Shown here in pieces: positions 52,839-61,290 of a DNA stretch of 64,000 nt. Position 1 is the first letter of the stretch, and every line of letters begins with the position of its first letter. Origin of the DNA: JAJDAT01 sp964570665 (lineage in GTDB: Bacteria > Nitrospinota > Nitrospinia > Nitrospinales > JAJDAT01); NCBI GenBank assembly GCA_964570665.1, contig CAZMZH010000011.1:1-64000 (forward strand), given 5' to 3'. Made by a program: the position numbers and the translations under genes. Under the pieces are notes generated by a model that worked only from the letters and a program-made list of their open reading frames with translations, did not search any database and was not told where the DNA came from.

Positions 52839-53162
52839 ATGTATGAAGTAATTAGAGCGATCGCAGAGCCCACAAGGCTATCAATTTTACAAATGGTTCG
52901 GACTCGGGAAATGTCTGCCGGTCAGATTGCCGAAAGATTTGCAGATATAACAAGACCAGCTGTTTCGCAGCATTTGGGCGTTTTAAAAAAAGCCGGACTT
53001 TTAACCGAGAAAAGGGAAGGTACCAGCCGACTTTACAAAGCGAGACCTGAAGGATTTGCTTCTTTAAAAGAATTTTTGGAAGATTTTTGGGAACCGAGGT
53101 TGCAAAAATTAAAAACAGTTGTCGAAAACGAAAATCAAGAAAAGAGAGGGAAACGTGGCTGA
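52839..53162 (+). CDS. ArsR-family transcriptional regulator
   Basis: A 107-residue winged-helix repressor: IRAIAEPTRLSILQMVRT, then ITRPAVSQHLGVLKKAGLLT (recognition helix) and EKREGTSRLYKARPEG (wing). It has no cysteine metal site, matching the subgroup that pairs with SRPBCC proteins rather than metal sensors. No Shine-Dalgarno is present, consistent with leaderless initiation from the promoter at 52804. The 3' end overlaps the next gene. Likely represses its own three-gene unit. Confidence 0.88.
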   Translation: MYEVIRAIAEPTRLSILQMVRTREMSAGQIAERFADITRPAVSQHLGVLKKAGLLTEKREGTSRLYKARPEGFASLKEFLEDFWEPRLQKLKTVVENENQEKRGKRG

Positions 53163-53619
53163 GTCTTTTGAATTTACTCGAGAAGTTGTCATCAACGCCA
53201 AACCGGAAAAAATTTTTCCTTATCTTACTGAAGAGTCAAAAATGAAGGAATGGTTTGGAGAAATTGTGGAAGCCAACGCTCAACCTGGCGGTATTTTCCA
53301 TATCGGTACTCACGACGGCATGCATTGTCGAGGAGAATATGTTGAGATTAAACCTTATGAAAAAGTTGTTTTTACCTGGGGTGGCGTTGCAGATTTAAAG
53401 CCGGGGGAATCGACAGTAGAAATTACTTTAAACATCGAAAACGATTCGACAAGATTGACCTTAAGACACTATAACATCCCGAATCAGAAGGGAGCTAATA
53501 GCTTTGGAGAAGGTTGGAAAACGCATGCTTTTCCTTTACTAAAGGCTATATCAGAAGGAGAGAAAGTGGAAGGTTTTTGTTTTGAATCAGACAGCGAGTG
53601 TGGCGAAAATAAAAATTAA
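53155..53619 (+). CDS. SRPBCC (AHSA1/START-like) domain protein
   Basis: I choose the GTG at 53155, which overlaps the arsR stop and follows GAGAGGG. The product, 154 residues, is one SRPBCC ligand-binding fold: FEFTREVVINAKPEKIFPYL, MKEWFGEIVEANAQPGGIF, and a Trp-containing ending GEGWKTHAFPLL. ArsR-AHSA1 pairs are widespread, but the ligands are mostly unknown. Confidence 0.85.
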   Translation: MAESFEFTREVVINAKPEKIFPYLTEESKMKEWFGEIVEANAQPGGIFHIGTHDGMHCRGEYVEIKPYEKVVFTWGGVADLKPGESTVEITLNIENDSTRLTLRHYNIPNQKGANSFGEGWKTHAFPLLKAISEGEKVEGFCFESDSECGENKN

Positions 53620-53651
53620 TGAACTGAGAAAAGAATTAATAGGAGGGCGTT

Positions 53652-54224
53652 ATGGAAGAGAAACGATGGATAGTGGGTTTGTTTAAAACTTTTACAGTGG
53701 CAATGGCAGTCACTATCTTTCTATTTGGCGTACAATCAAACCTTGTGAAAGCGTCGGAAGACAAAAAGAAACAGATGCACAAAATGCCAGAGATTAATCC
53801 TCCGGCTGAATTTGATCAACTGAAAAAACTCGTAGGCAATTGGAAAGGGATTCAGAATACTCCCGAAGGAAAACGCGAAGTGGTGGTTGAATATCATTTG
53901 ACGTCGGCGGGAACCGCTTTAGTTGAAAAGCTATTTCCAGGGACAGAACAGGAGATGTTGAGCGTTTATCATGGAGACGGCGACAAGGTGGTTATGACGC
54001 ACTATTGCGCATTTGGGAATCAACCGCGAATGAAAATGACAAAAACAGGGGATTCTAATACGGTTAAGTTTGATTTTCTAGATGGCAGTAATAGCGGAGA
54101 TTCCCATATGCATCAATTGACCCTAAAGTGGTTAAGCTCCGATCATTTAAAGCATGAATGGGTTTTTCATCAAAATGGCAAACCCGCTCATACCGCAAAA
54201 TTTGATTTGCACCGAAATATGTAG
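53652..54224 (+). CDS. exported DUF1579-like lipocalin-fold protein
   Basis: N-terminal signal/anchor (residues ~7-35, ending LVKAS). The mature part (~50-190) looks like a DUF1579-type beta-barrel: FDQLKKLVGNWKG, GTALVEKLFPGTEQEMLSVY, then HYCAFGNQPRMKM. It is rich in His/Met toward the C-terminus (GDSHMHQLTL). It is the third gene of the arsR unit (32-bp gap, with GGAGG). A periplasmic ligand-binding role is plausible, not demonstrated. Confidence 0.7.
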   Translation: MEEKRWIVGLFKTFTVAMAVTIFLFGVQSNLVKASEDKKKQMHKMPEINPPAEFDQLKKLVGNWKGIQNTPEGKREVVVEYHLTSAGTALVEKLFPGTEQEMLSVYHGDGDKVVMTHYCAFGNQPRMKMTKTGDSNTVKFDFLDGSNSGDSHMHQLTLKWLSSDHLKHEWVFHQNGKPAHTAKFDLHRNM

Positions 54225-54233
54225 AAAGTTTTA

Positions 54234-55196
54234 TTAGTAAGAGTTTTTCTTATCGTACGCTTGAATGATTTTTTGGACGATGGGATGACGGACAACATCG
54301 GTGTGATTGAAATTAACGATGCTAATTCCTTCAATATTTTTTAAGATAGAATTGGCTTCGATAAGACCGGATCTTTTGGGAGTCGATAGGTCAATTTGGG
54401 TGATGTCTCCGGTAGCCACCATTTTAGATTTTTCGCCTAATCGAGTTAAGAACATTTTCATTTGTTCTTGGGTGGCATTTTGAGCTTCGTCTAAAATTAT
54501 AAAAGAGTCGCTCAAAGTTCTGCCTCGCATGTAGGCAAGGGGAGCTATTTCAATAATATTTTCTTGAATCATTTGTTGAACCCTTTGTGGCTCTAACATA
54601 TTGTAAAGGGCGTCAAATAATGGCATTAAATAGGGATTGATCTTTTCGGTTATATCCCCAGGCAGATAACCTAAGCTTTCTCCAGCTTCTACAGCAGGCC
54701 GAGTTAAAACAATTCGTTTAAATTTTTTAGTTAAAAGGCCTTCTACTGCCAGAGCGACGGCTAAATAAGTTTTTCCTGTACCCGCTGGACCTACAGCTAA
54801 AGTTATATCGGAATCTTTTATACAACGAATGAAGTTTTTTTGGTTTTTCCCTTTTGGGGAAATCTGAGTTTGCCTTCCGGGTAGTACGATCCGTTCTGAA
54901 AGTATTGATTTGAGATCGGTGTTTTCATCTTCAGAAAAAAGACGAATGGCGTGTTTAATATCGCCATTAAAAACAGAATAACCCGAATCCATAATCTCGA
55001 ACAACTGGTGGAATAATCGTTCGACTTTTGAAACGGAAGAAGAGGGGCCCGACAGCTTAATTGAATTATCTCGGGCTGTGATGGTTACCTGAAAGTTTTT
55101 TTCTATAAGTTTTAAATTTGAGTCTTGAGTTCCAAATATTTCAGGAATATATGGAGTCGACTCAAGAGTAATTTCTAAATTATCGTTATCGCTCAA
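54234..55196 (-). CDS. phoH: PhoH-family ATPase (YbeZ-like)
   Basis: A 320-residue PhoH protein: N-terminal KH-like segment (~20-100), then the ATPase domain with Walker A GPAGTGKTYLAVA, TRPAVEAGESLGYLPGD, and Walker B DSFIILDEAQNATQEQM. The C-terminus has TGDITQIDLSTPKRSGL. YbeZ is usually followed by ybeY (an endoribonuclease for rRNA maturation); that neighbour is absent here. It converges on the arsR unit. Confidence 0.92.
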   Translation of the reverse strand: MSDNDNLEITLESTPYIPEIFGTQDSNLKLIEKNFQVTITARDNSIKLSGPSSSVSKVERLFHQLFEIMDSGYSVFNGDIKHAIRLFSEDENTDLKSILSERIVLPGRQTQISPKGKNQKNFIRCIKDSDITLAVGPAGTGKTYLAVALAVEGLLTKKFKRIVLTRPAVEAGESLGYLPGDITEKINPYLMPLFDALYNMLEPQRVQQMIQENIIEIAPLAYMRGRTLSDSFIILDEAQNATQEQMKMFLTRLGEKSKMVATGDITQIDLSTPKRSGLIEANSILKNIEGISIVNFNHTDVVRHPIVQKIIQAYDKKNSY

Positions 55197-55282
55197 GGGT
55201 CGATAGTCTCAAAATTTTTAGAATGAAAACTAACTTAGAAAAAAGCATTTAAACAGGTTTGGACGATTAAAAAAAAGAATTT

Positions 55283-55382
55283 AGGGAATCTCTAATAGTC
55301 CGATATTTTTATTTGAGGCAACTCACAAGCCCTTATTTCATAAGGATAGTTCGTAGCAAAAACAATTATTAGAGGTTCCTTT
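55283..55382. mobile_element. MITE-like element, copy 2
   Basis: Second copy of the element at 28796. Left end AGGGAATCTCTAATAGT, right end (reverse complement) AAAGGAACCTCTAATAAT. The interior shares CGATATTTTT, GAGGCAACTC, AAGCCCTTATTTCATAAGG and GCAAAAACAATTATTAG. It ends about eight bases from the folE stop codon. Confidence 0.75.
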
Positions 55383-55390
55383 TGTAAAAT

Positions 55391-55942
55391 TTAGATATTT
55401 TTTGAGTTTATTAAGCTTAAAAACTCCCCACGAGTTTTTTCGTCATTCTTGAAGCATCCTACCATAGAACTGGTAGTGGTATAAGAACTTTGCTTTTGCA
55501 CCCCGCGCATGGCCATACAAAGATGAAGACCCTCTAAAATCACTCCAACTCCTTCAGGGTTTAAAATATCATCAAGACAGTTTGCGATTTCATTGGTTAA
55601 TCTTTCCTGCACCTGTAAGCGTCTCGCAAAAGCGTCTACAATTCTTGGCACTTTACTTAGACCAATAATTTTACCTTTAGGAATATAAGCGACGTGACAT
55701 TTTCCAAAAAATGGAAGCATATGGTGCTCGCAAAGACTATAAAATTCAATGTCTTTAACGATAACCATTTCGCTGTAGTCTTCCTGAAATAAGGCTTCGT
55801 TTACAAGTTCTTGAATATTGACCCAATAACCGCTAGTTAGAAATTTAAGCGACTTTTCTACACGTTCTGGCGTATTTTGCAATCCTTCTCTTGAAGGATC
55901 TTCTCCAATAGCTACTAATTGATTACGAATTAAATCTTTCAC
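55391..55942 (-). CDS. folE: GTP cyclohydrolase I
   Basis: Converts GTP to 7,8-dihydroneopterin triphosphate, the entry to folate, biopterin or queuosine synthesis. I prefer the GTG at 55942: an AGAGG lies eight bases upstream and it starts just after the PTPS stop. Conserved Zn/active-site segments are FYSLCEHHMLPFFGKCHVAY and LHLCMAMRGVQKQSS (Cys and His ligands intact), with GLSKVPRIVDAFARRLQVQE. Length 183 aa is normal for the type IA enzyme. Confidence 0.93.
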   Translation of the reverse strand: MKDLIRNQLVAIGEDPSREGLQNTPERVEKSLKFLTSGYWVNIQELVNEALFQEDYSEMVIVKDIEFYSLCEHHMLPFFGKCHVAYIPKGKIIGLSKVPRIVDAFARRLQVQERLTNEIANCLDDILNPEGVGVILEGLHLCMAMRGVQKQSSYTTTSSMVGCFKNDEKTRGEFLSLINSKNI

Positions 55943-55946
55943 TAAT

Positions 55947-56351
55947 TTAACCTCTATAAACCGCAAAATTTCGTTCGGTTTCGAATAGTTTTATTTCGTG
56001 TAAGGTTCCATTGGGGATTTTAGATTCTAAACGATCCCAGATTTTAACGGCTAAGTTTTCAACCGTTGGATTAATGTCTTCCAGAAAGCCTACATCAAGA
56101 TTAAGATTTTTATGGTCCATGAAATCGGCTACTTCAGTTTTTATTAATTTTTTTAAGGTATTTAATTCAATGACCATACCGGTTTCTGGATCGATTTCTC
56201 CTTTGATAGTCACGTCCAAAATATAGTTATGTCCATGTCCATTCAGATTGCTGCAGTTCCCATAGATGGCTTCGTTTTTTTCATCTGAATAATTTGGGTT
56301 AAATAGTCTGTGGCTGGCGCAAAAATCCACTCTTCGCGTTACGTAAATCAT
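55947..56351 (-). CDS. 6-pyruvoyltetrahydropterin synthase / QueD family
   Basis: Zn-dependent T-fold enzyme acting on dihydroneopterin triphosphate, made by the following folE gene. DFCASHRLFNPNYSDEKNEA, CSNLNGHGHNYILDV (catalytic Cys and Zn His) and LTYPE-like KLFETERNFAVYRG are visible; MDHKNLNLDV supplies the catalytic Asp/His region. The block around the Cys, with the inserted NGHGHNY, resembles animal-type PTPS more than E. coli QueD. So biopterin or queuosine precursors are both possible. The PTPS stop and folE start are four bases apart. Confidence 0.88.
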   Translation of the reverse strand: MIYVTRRVDFCASHRLFNPNYSDEKNEAIYGNCSNLNGHGHNYILDVTIKGEIDPETGMVIELNTLKKLIKTEVADFMDHKNLNLDVGFLEDINPTVENLAVKIWDRLESKIPNGTLHEIKLFETERNFAVYRG

Positions 56352-56529
56352 TTTTCTCCAATATAAAAAATCATATGTGTATGAGTTTGCTAGAGTAGAT
56401 TAGGTTGTCTGGTTCCAAAGTTTTAGGAAACAAAATATAGGACGTTAGGTTTGGTCTTTTAGTCATACAATCGGATAAACAGGAAATTTAGCTTTCCAAA
56501 ATTTATGCGATAAAAATAATGGAGAAAAA

Positions 56530-56742
56530 TTATTTTAAATATTTCCTCTTATTATCCGTAGAGTAAAACCCAGAACCATAGAGGTGAAAATTCATATTGG
56601 TAACCACTTTGTGAAGTATTCCGCCGTCTTTTTCTTTAGGGCAGATATCTTTATTACATTCTTTAAGAGGCTCGTCGTTGACGCCTTGTAAAACTTCTAA
56701 AGTCTCTTTACATGTTTCGCATTCGTAATCGTAAAAAGGCAT
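56530..56742 (-). CDS. FmdB-type zinc-ribbon protein
   Basis: A 70-residue protein beginning MPFYDYECETCKETLEVLQG, the FmdB/CxxC_CxxC_SSSS pattern, with a second cysteine pair at CNKDIC and a C-terminal GSGFYSTD. The family is named after a formamidase-operon regulator, but most members have no known function. The second pair has a wider spacing than the usual CxxC. Confidence 0.85.
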   Translation of the reverse strand: MPFYDYECETCKETLEVLQGVNDEPLKECNKDICPKEKDGGILHKVVTNMNFHLYGSGFYSTDNKRKYLK

Positions 56743-56780
56743 AATTTATATCCTCAGTATAAAAATGGTAACCCCATAAA

Positions 56781-57248
56781 CTAGGTTTTTATTCCGTCTT
56801 TAACATTATTAAACACATTTAGCGTTTTTGGAATATTGGCTATTAACTCTTCTATTCCAAAAATAGGGCTTGGCAGGGTGAGACCCCATTCTGGGTCGTA
56901 AACGCCTATCATAAATTCATTAAGGCCTAATTGTTGAACTAAAATAAACTTTTTAATTCCGTGCTTATTTTGGACATTCTCCGGCATCATTAGGGCTAAG
57001 TTTTCCCTGTTGGTTCCAAACCGCATTACCGTTTGGCCCCGGTCAACCTCTTTAAAATCCTGATTTTTTACGAAATCAACCAATTTACTCTGAGGCCCAG
57101 CGCTAGGATAAATAACTATCCCCTGGTTAAGAGTATTTTTATATAAAGTAAATGAGGGATTTGGTTTTGCGTTAGTAAAACCAATAATTAAAAGTGAAAA
57201 TACTAAACCCGTTAAAACGCCCGTTAGTTTTGAGCCACATGTCCTCAT
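56781..57248 (-). CDS. exported protein of unknown function
   Basis: Signal peptide at residues 1-27 (ending FTNAK) with one internal Cys near the start (MRTCGS). The mature ~125 residues look globular, with LVQQLGLNEFMIGVYDP and PIFGIEELIANIPKTLN; I recognise no family. It lies 38 bp upstream of fmdB on the same strand and may share a transcript. Confidence 0.6.
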   Translation of the reverse strand: MRTCGSKLTGVLTGLVFSLLIIGFTNAKPNPSFTLYKNTLNQGIVIYPSAGPQSKLVDFVKNQDFKEVDRGQTVMRFGTNRENLALMMPENVQNKHGIKKFILVQQLGLNEFMIGVYDPEWGLTLPSPIFGIEELIANIPKTLNVFNNVKDGIKT

Positions 57249-57322
57249 AATATGCCCTCTCTTAAATAAAAAGCTTTGGTGTATTTAAATATTTTAACCT
57301 AAAAGCAATTGGAGGGGCAAAC

Positions 57323-57739
57323 TTATCCGACGATTTCAGTTTCGCTGAAGAAATAAGAAATTTCAAAAGCGGCCGTATCAGGCGCATCGGAACCATGTGT
57401 TGAATTTTTTTCAATATTTACGGCAAAGTCTTTGCGGATTGTGCCTTCTGCCGCATCCGCTGGATTTGTAGCTCCCATGAGGTTGCGCCATTCCTTAATA
57501 GCGTTATCTCGAGATAGCACGAGCAATACGACAGGTCCGGAACTCATGTACGAAGTTAATTCTCCAAAAAATGGTCTTTCTTTATGAACATGATAAAAGC
57601 CTTTTGCTTCGCATTCGCTCAATTGAGCCATTTTCATGGCGGCAACTTTAAAACCTTTTCCTTCGATTCTTTCCAAAATTTTACCAATTAAATTCCGTTC
57701 TACCGCGTCTGGTTTCAAAATAGCCAGAGTTTTTTCCAT
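57323..57739 (-). CDS. ndk: nucleoside diphosphate kinase
   Basis: Transfers phosphate between nucleoside di- and triphosphates. EKTLAILKPDAVERNLIGK, MGATNPADAAEGTIRKDFA and the catalytic His block NSTHGSDAPDTAAFEI are canonical. Length 138 aa is normal. It lies directly beyond the terminator of the oxidoreductase operon and probably has its own promoter. Confidence 0.97.
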   Translation of the reverse strand: MEKTLAILKPDAVERNLIGKILERIEGKGFKVAAMKMAQLSECEAKGFYHVHKERPFFGELTSYMSSGPVVLLVLSRDNAIKEWRNLMGATNPADAAEGTIRKDFAVNIEKNSTHGSDAPDTAAFEISYFFSETEIVG

Positions 57740-57782
57740 TCCGTTTGATTTCCTTCGTATTAAGATTGATTAAAAACAAAAA

Positions 57783-57823
57783 AAAGGTATTTGGGAAGAA
57801 AGAAAATCTACCCAAATACCTTT
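57783..57823 (-). terminator. intrinsic terminator of the 2-oxoacid oxidoreductase operon
   Basis: A 13-bp perfect stem (left arm AAAGGTATTTGGG at 57783-57795, right arm 57811-57823) with a 15-base loop. On the minus strand it is followed by a long T run. It lies 12 bases beyond the ferredoxin subunit stop. Confidence 0.9.
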
Positions 57824-57835
57824 AAAAGAAATACT

Positions 57836-58099
57836 TTAGCGAATAACAACGCCGCTATATTTGATTACAAAGCCATCTTCTAAGTTATCGATCCATTTCA
57901 TTTGGATACAGTCATGTTTAGCGACTTCTTTACAAATATAAACGCAAATTTCGCAAGATTTACATCTATCAACTGAAACGTAAGCAGTTTTATCCGCTTC
58001 GCTGTAATTTATACAGTTGGACTCTGGACAATAAGTTGTGCAGAGATGACAATTGGACTCGGCACACTTCGCAGTGTCAACACTAGCAATATAGTACAT
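57836..58099 (-). CDS. 2-oxoacid:ferredoxin oxidoreductase, ferredoxin-like (delta) subunit
   Basis: An 87-residue two-cluster ferredoxin subunit. Cysteines 12, 17, 20, 24 form the first 4Fe-4S set (the first spacing is x4, not the usual x2), and C46, C49, C52, C56 (DRCKSCEICVYIC) form the second. It carries electrons from the catalytic subunits to an external acceptor. It is the last gene of the four-gene operon and is followed by a terminator. Confidence 0.9.
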   Translation of the reverse strand: MYYIASVDTAKCAESNCHLCTTYCPESNCINYSEADKTAYVSVDRCKSCEICVYICKEVAKHDCIQMKWIDNLEDGFVIKYSGVVIR

Positions 58100-58121
58100 G
58101 ATTACTCCACAAAATAAATAA

Positions 58122-58853
58122 TTAAGCGCTAGCCGCAGCGGCAGCTTTTATTTCATCTCGCCGTTTTTTGGCTTCTTTTGCCCAACCTTGATCAATGGCG
58201 TATTGAAAAGCGGCCGTTAAGGTTTTAACGTTAGCTTCCAATAGTTTTTGTTTTTTGGCGAACTTTCTTTCAATCGCGCTATCCAAAGCCGCCGTACCGC
58301 CAGAAACAACGATACCTTTACCAATAAACCGGTCTTTAACGGATGCCTCAAGAGATGTTAGATCCGGAAGTCCAAACAAACCAGAAATAGCGCCACACAT
58401 TGCCATGTTGGTAGCTAACTCTGTTTTGGCTAAATCATTGGCCATTTCCGTCGCAGGCAAATAGCAAATTTGGGCTCCATTTTCTTCTAGTTCTCTTTCT
58501 TCATCCGCAGAGAAAGGGATAGGAGTTCGGCTGTTGATGATAATGATCCCGCCCTTTTTCAAACCGCTATAAAAGGGCATGGTGTAAGATTTTCCAAGGG
58601 TTATAACCTGAGCGTGAAAAATCATCAAAACATTGGGATAGATGATTTCTCCAATTTCATAAATTTCGCCATTGGAAATTCTTACGTAACTTTCAACCGG
58701 AGCGTTTCTTTTTTCCGATCCAAAAAAAGGAACAAGCGAACTATGTCCGCCGGAAATAACAACCCCGTTACTAACAATATGGGAAGCTGTTACAACACCT
58801 TGACCACCAACACCGGCCATCCGGATATTATATCGTTGGACTTCTTCTGCCAT
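58122..58853 (-). CDS. 2-oxoacid:ferredoxin oxidoreductase, gamma subunit
   Basis: A 243-residue POR gamma-type subunit, which in the family contacts coenzyme A and helps the alpha/beta core. The start IRMAGVGGQGVVTASHIVSN and the FFGSEKRNAPVESYVRIS block are typical; IINSRTPIPFS and GAISGLFGLPDLTSLEASV continue the domain. The C-terminal ~40 residues are a Lys/Ala-rich helix. It starts 17 bp after the beta gene. Confidence 0.92.
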   Translation of the reverse strand: MAEEVQRYNIRMAGVGGQGVVTASHIVSNGVVISGGHSSLVPFFGSEKRNAPVESYVRISNGEIYEIGEIIYPNVLMIFHAQVITLGKSYTMPFYSGLKKGGIIIINSRTPIPFSADEERELEENGAQICYLPATEMANDLAKTELATNMAMCGAISGLFGLPDLTSLEASVKDRFIGKGIVVSGGTAALDSAIERKFAKKQKLLEANVKTLTAAFQYAIDQGWAKEAKKRRDEIKAAAAASA

Positions 58854-58870
58854 TATGACGTTACCTCCCT

Positions 58871-59743
58871 TTATTTTTTAACTTTTTTAGGTTTCTTTTC
58901 GATTTCATCCAAATAAGCTTTAGCTTTATCGGAAATAATTTCTTCGAAACCGTATCGTTCTTTTTCCATATCAAACGCGTCTTGCATTACGTCGCCGGTA
59001 GGGATGGCATACTCGATATTACAAGAAGTGTAAGCTTGAATATATGTTGGACCAACTTCGCGAGCGATCATTACGGCTCTTCTAATAGTCCTTGCAACGC
59101 GCGAAGGATTAGTAGGAGCGATTCGGGCAATGTAGTCAACGCCAGCAACTTTTGCCAAGCCCATAGCGTCAATTTTAGTATTCACTTTGCCTCTTGGAGC
59201 CATTTTAAGGATCTGGCCTTGAGCTGTCATTCCGCTTTCCTGACCGCCCGTGTTGCCATAAACTTCGTTGTCGAGCATGATGGTGGTGAATTTCTCTTGT
59301 CGGAACCAGCTATGCATCAACCCCTGGAAACCAATATCAATCAATCCGCCGTCGCCAGCCATTACAACTACGTCTTTTGGTTGATTAGGATATTTTTGAT
59401 CCAAACCTCTTTTTAAACCAGAAGCGACAGAGTTGGTATCTCCATAGTTTCCGTAGATAAACGGAATAGAAGCTTGACTGATAGCCAATCGGCCACAACC
59501 AGCCGTTCCAACAATGATCGTATGCTCTGGATTAGGGAATGCGATCATTGCAAGTCGAATAAAAAGAGTCATTGCACATCCTGCACACATAGGATGCTCT
59601 TCAATGATTTCTTTAAATTTACCCATATCTGTAACTTTTGGTTTTTTCTCACGGTTGTAAGGTCCGAGGTTTACCAAATCTTGATACTCAACAGGCATCC
59701 ACTCTAAATAACCTGGAGATGGGGTTAAATTGTCATGAGCCAT
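58871..59743 (-). CDS. 2-oxoacid:ferredoxin oxidoreductase, beta (TPP-binding) subunit
   Basis: Binds thiamine diphosphate and a 4Fe-4S cluster. Cluster cysteines are C53 and C56 (HPMCAGCAM) with later Cys in TAGCGRLA and YTSCNIEY. The TPP motif is GDGGLIDIGFQG, with MLDNEVYGNTGGQESG completing the Mg site. It lies between alpha and gamma in the operon. Subunit order and split (alpha-beta-gamma-delta) resemble the multi-subunit enzymes of reductive TCA bacteria. Confidence 0.94.
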   Translation of the reverse strand: MAHDNLTPSPGYLEWMPVEYQDLVNLGPYNREKKPKVTDMGKFKEIIEEHPMCAGCAMTLFIRLAMIAFPNPEHTIIVGTAGCGRLAISQASIPFIYGNYGDTNSVASGLKRGLDQKYPNQPKDVVVMAGDGGLIDIGFQGLMHSWFRQEKFTTIMLDNEVYGNTGGQESGMTAQGQILKMAPRGKVNTKIDAMGLAKVAGVDYIARIAPTNPSRVARTIRRAVMIAREVGPTYIQAYTSCNIEYAIPTGDVMQDAFDMEKERYGFEEIISDKAKAYLDEIEKKPKKVKK

Positions 59744-59832
59744 AACTCAATCCTTTCATTTAAATAAGATCTTATATATTAATTTTTATTTTAAAATATT
59801 TATAAAAAAGAAAACCAAAGGCGACCAACTTC

Positions 59833-61065
59833 CTAGAAAGGATCTTGGAAAAACCATGGTTTGTCTTTTCTTCCTTCTTCCAGCCACTCAAGAATCATTT
59901 CGGTAGGCATGGTCATTCCACCATAAACCCGAGGTCCTGGAGCGATTCTGGCGTCGGTAAAACCAATTAAATTAGAGCATACTTCTTTATGCATCCAACC
60001 CATTTGATTGAATTCAGGAACAAAAATTTGTTTAACGTTTTTACAAGCTTCTCGAATCTCAGCTTTTGGAAATGGTCGAATGGCTTTGACCTTAATCAAT
60101 CCAATTTTTATTCCCATTTCACTGCTTTGACGAATAGCTTCTCTTGATTGTGAAACAGCGGCGCCTGATGCAATGAGCATAACCTCGGCATCTGGGTTAA
60201 CGATTTCAATAATGCCGCCAAGATAATTTTCAATATATTTTTTAGCTCGCTCGGTAGCCGCAAAAACTTCCTGCTGCCAACTAGCGTGCATATGGTAGCT
60301 GATAAAATTACTTTTTTGAATTGGAGCGTCTCGAGAAATACGAGCGGGTGGATTTTCGTTATCCATCGCAGGTACTGCAGATCTCCAACCATCGCGAGGC
60401 GGTAATTTTAAATCCTCAGATTGCATCTTTACATTACCGCGAGCGTGAGTTACAAAAAAACCGTCAACCGATACGGAAACAGGTAAGGTAACGTCTACTT
60501 GCTCGCCAATTAAGAAAGCGGCCATTGTAAAGTCGTAAAAGTCTTGTTGGTTCTCTCCATGTAACATGATTAAACCGGAGTTAATCAAAAAAGACATTTC
60601 GATGTTATCTGGTTGAATAGCCAAGGGAGTGTTAATAACCCGACACATATTTAAAAGAACCAGTGGAGTTCTAGCCCCAGGCCAAGAGGAGATTGCTTCC
60701 ATTCCGCGCATCAAACCAGGGCCAGACGTAGCGGTTAAGGATCTTATCCCCGCTCTAGAAGAACCGCCAATGGCGGACATGGTGCCAATTTCTTCTTCGG
60801 CTCTGTAATATTCTCCAATATACCCTTCATCATAAAGGTAACCAGCTTGTTGCATGGTTTCACTTTGGGGGGTAATTGGGTATGAAATAGCAATATCTAC
60901 GTTTGACCGTCGAATAGCTTCGCGAGCGGCTTCACTGCCAGTAATAAATACTTGTTCTCGTGGGGCCTCATGAAACATATATTCTGGGCTAACCACTTTT
61001 TGTTTATCGCGCCCGGGTACCCAATCCGCTGGCATTTCTTTTATATATAATTTACTGTCCGACAT
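59833..61065 (-). CDS. 2-oxoacid:ferredoxin oxidoreductase, alpha subunit
   Basis: A 410-residue POR alpha-type chain: VFITGSEAAREAIRRSNVDI, SYPITPQSETMQQ, YRAEEEIGTMSAIGGSSRAG, and TATSGPGLMRGMEAIS. It holds the pyrimidine domain of the TPP site (Glu in the AEEEIG block). It is the first gene of the operon. Whether the substrate is pyruvate or 2-oxoglutarate cannot be settled from the motif; the nearby sucCD genes favour 2-oxoglutarate, but the beta-subunit GDGG signature is also seen in pyruvate enzymes. Confidence 0.92.
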   Translation of the reverse strand: MSDSKLYIKEMPADWVPGRDKQKVVSPEYMFHEAPREQVFITGSEAAREAIRRSNVDIAISYPITPQSETMQQAGYLYDEGYIGEYYRAEEEIGTMSAIGGSSRAGIRSLTATSGPGLMRGMEAISSWPGARTPLVLLNMCRVINTPLAIQPDNIEMSFLINSGLIMLHGENQQDFYDFTMAAFLIGEQVDVTLPVSVSVDGFFVTHARGNVKMQSEDLKLPPRDGWRSAVPAMDNENPPARISRDAPIQKSNFISYHMHASWQQEVFAATERAKKYIENYLGGIIEIVNPDAEVMLIASGAAVSQSREAIRQSSEMGIKIGLIKVKAIRPFPKAEIREACKNVKQIFVPEFNQMGWMHKEVCSNLIGFTDARIAPGPRVYGGMTMPTEMILEWLEEGRKDKPWFFQDPF

Positions 61066-61136
61066 TGGGTTAACTCCTTACTAAAAATTATAAATATGTA
61101 TATATATTTAAAACGATTAAAATATAAACGTTTATT

Positions 61137-61209
61137 GTCACTTTAAGTGACCGTAAAGTATCATAATCCTACGGTTTATACAATTTTTTTCAAAAGTTTT
61201 GAAAAAAAT
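61137..61209. promoter_or_regulatory. cluster of inverted repeats upstream of the oxidoreductase operon
   Basis: Three symmetric elements precede the alpha gene: GTCACTT-T-AAGTGAC (61137-61151), ACCGTA-N14-TACGGT (61150-61175), and a 13-bp perfect AT-rich palindrome (61183-61195 with 61197-61209, one-base loop). The last could also act as a terminator for the small gene at 61291. The first two are candidate operators. Confidence 0.5.
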
Positions 61210-61290
61210 AGGTGGAAAAATTTGGTTTTTACGGAAATAGTGTGGGGATTGTTAATTAAAAGGTTTTTTTTCGCTAAAAACCCGCAAAAT

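Noticed and set aside
55940..55966. Start of folE at 55966 (TTG), overlapping the PTPS gene
   Set aside because: The GTG at 55942 has a Shine-Dalgarno at good spacing and begins just after the PTPS stop, so the shorter form is preferred.
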